Origin: JAZDFC01 sp043808235
GTDB taxonomy: Bacteria > Bacteroidota > Ignavibacteria > Ignavibacteriales > Melioribacteraceae
NCBI GenBank assembly: GCA_043808235.1
Contig: JAZDFC010000087.1
Span: 1-22,611 of the forward strand
Length of the DNA stretch: 22,611 bases
Direction: 5' to 3'
In this document: piece after piece, positions 21,548-22,611 of the stretch
How positions within the stretch are numbered: position 1 is the stretch's first letter
Layout of the letters: every line of letters begins with the position of its first letter
Position numbers and translations under genes: made by a program
The notes under the pieces: model-generated
Database searches by the model: none
The model's input: the letters and a program-made list of their open reading frames with translations, nothing else
Told to the model about the DNA's origin: nothing

Positions 21548-22561
21548 TTATAAAACATTTACTTCCGGCTCAAGTAAAATATCGAATTTTTCTTTAACCG
21601 CCTGCTGAATTTTTAGTGCAAATTCCCATATCTCCATCCCGGTTGTGCCGCCGTAATTTACTATTATCAAAGCGTGATTTTTATAAACGCCGACATAATT
21701 TATCCTTCTACCTTTGTAACCGCATTTTTCAATCAACCAGGCGGCGGATAATTTTACTTCATTTGCGTCAACCGGATTTGATTTAATATCCGGAAAACTC
21801 TTTTTCAATTCGGCGACCTTTTCCAAAGATACTTTCGGGTTTTTGAAAAAACTGCCGGCGTTGCCAAACTTTTTATAATCCGGGAGTTTACTGTTTCGAA
21901 TTGCAATAACTGCTTCGCGGACATCCGGCATCAGCGGTTCGAGATTTATTTTTTCAAAGTATTCTCTCAAATCCCGGTAATACACATTCAACGAAGGAGT
22001 TTTCGATAGTTTGATAATTACTCTCGTTACAACAATTTTATTCTTCAATTCATTTTTGAAAATGCTTTCCCGGTAGCCGAATTTGCATTCATCTTTTTCA
22101 AATATCTTTTTCTCTTTCGAAGCAATGTCGATGCACTCAAGTGAATGGAATACATCATTCAATTCGACACCGTAAGCCCCGATATTCTGTACCGGCGCGG
22201 CGCCAACGGTTCCGGGTATCGCAGAGAGATTTTCAATCCCGCAGTATCCATTATCAACGCAGAATTTTACAAGGTCGTCCCATTCCTCGCCGGCATTCGC
22301 GGCAATTAAAACTCCTTCGTCATTTTCTTCGATTATGCTGATTCCCTTTATCGAGTTTTTAATGACGAGGCCATCAAAATCTTTTGTAAAAAGAATGTTG
22401 CAACCGCCGCCAAGAATTATTTTATTTTCTTTTGATGCTATCTCTTCCAACAGAATTTGAAGAAGTTCATCTTCCGAGGTTGCTTCGAAAAAATATTTTG
22501 CTTTTACATCAACGCCGAATGAGTTGTAATTTTTGAGTGAATTGTTTCTACAATTTTTCAT
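21548..22561 (-). CDS. murB: UDP-N-acetylenolpyruvoylglucosamine reductase MurB (type I)
   Basis: A 337-residue FAD enzyme that reduces UDP-GlcNAc-enolpyruvate to UDP-MurNAc with NADPH, an early cytoplasmic step of peptidoglycan synthesis. The FAD-binding part has ILGGGCNILF (49-58) and NLSAIPGTVGAAPVQNIGAYG (111-131). The catalytic set known from E. coli is present: Arg164 in GYRES, Ser237 in GNAGSFFKNP and Glu333 in EPEVNVL. Length and the presence of the extra type I region (YYRDLREYF near 194-202) match the E. coli form (342 residues). The ATG is at 22561; no strong ribosome site is visible. It is the last gene of the window and is not obviously linked to the transporter gene, which is separated by a dispersed repeat. 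Confidence 0.96.
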   Translation of the reverse strand: MKNCRNNSLKNYNSFGVDVKAKYFFEATSEDELLQILLEEIASKENKIILGGGCNILFTKDFDGLVIKNSIKGISIIEENDEGVLIAANAGEEWDDLVKFCVDNGYCGIENLSAIPGTVGAAPVQNIGAYGVELNDVFHSLECIDIASKEKKIFEKDECKFGYRESIFKNELKNKIVVTRVIIKLSKTPSLNVYYRDLREYFEKINLEPLMPDVREAVIAIRNSKLPDYKKFGNAGSFFKNPKVSLEKVAELKKSFPDIKSNPVDANEVKLSAAWLIEKCGYKGRRINYVGVYKNHALIIVNYGGTTGMEIWEFALKIQQAVKEKFDILLEPEVNVL

Positions 22562-22611
22562 AAGTATGAGAATGATAAAAAATTATACGGAATAAATTAT
22601 TTGATATTTTT

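Overview
The window looks like chromosomal DNA of a free-living, AT-rich Gram-negative bacterium of the Bacteroidota/Ignavibacteria kind. This is an inference from three things: several Sec-exported proteins and lipoproteins, a BNR-propeller 'glycosyl hydrolase' of a type common in that group, and many short dispersed intergenic repeats. No rRNA, tRNA, CRISPR array, integrase or complete insertion sequence was seen. Gene order splits cleanly: everything up to about 12.73 kb is on the plus strand and everything after 12.8 kb is on the minus strand.

Region 1 (70-8108) is the most interesting part. It carries four genes of tricarboxylate chemistry. They are a single-chain aconitase-superfamily hydratase that strikingly resembles eukaryotic homoaconitase (Lys4), an MmgE/PrpD-family dehydratase, a fused citrate lyase acyl-carrier (CitD) plus beta (CitE) subunit, and the citrate lyase alpha subunit (CitF). 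Together they could interconvert tertiary and secondary hydroxy-tricarboxylates through an aconitate-like intermediate and cleave citrate, or an analogue, to acetate plus a 2-oxoacid. The usual accessory genes (citC ligase, citX/citG prosthetic-group genes, a citrate transporter) are absent, and the carrier motif of the CitD domain is unusual. Two type II toxin-antitoxin modules (RHH-like/MazF-PemK and YefM/YoeB) are wedged between the metabolic genes. The second lies only 11 bp before the lyase fusion gene. The gaps also hold a 97-bp MITE-like element and other repeats.

Region 2 (8414-12734) is an efflux or lipid-export cassette: a membrane-fusion protein, a MacB/LolD-type ATPase and two different FtsX-like permeases. 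It probably forms one transcription unit, with a dispersed repeat between the permease genes.

Region 3 (12807-22561, minus strand) holds a secreted BNR-propeller protein, an unrecognised lipoprotein, a DUF3795 cysteine-rich protein, a beta-helix carbohydrate-binding lipoprotein, an MFS transporter and murB. A 50-bp palindromic repeat that also lies just after citF separates the converging regions 2 and 3 and probably terminates transcription from both sides. Several other hairpins and dispersed repeats occupy the gaps of region 3.
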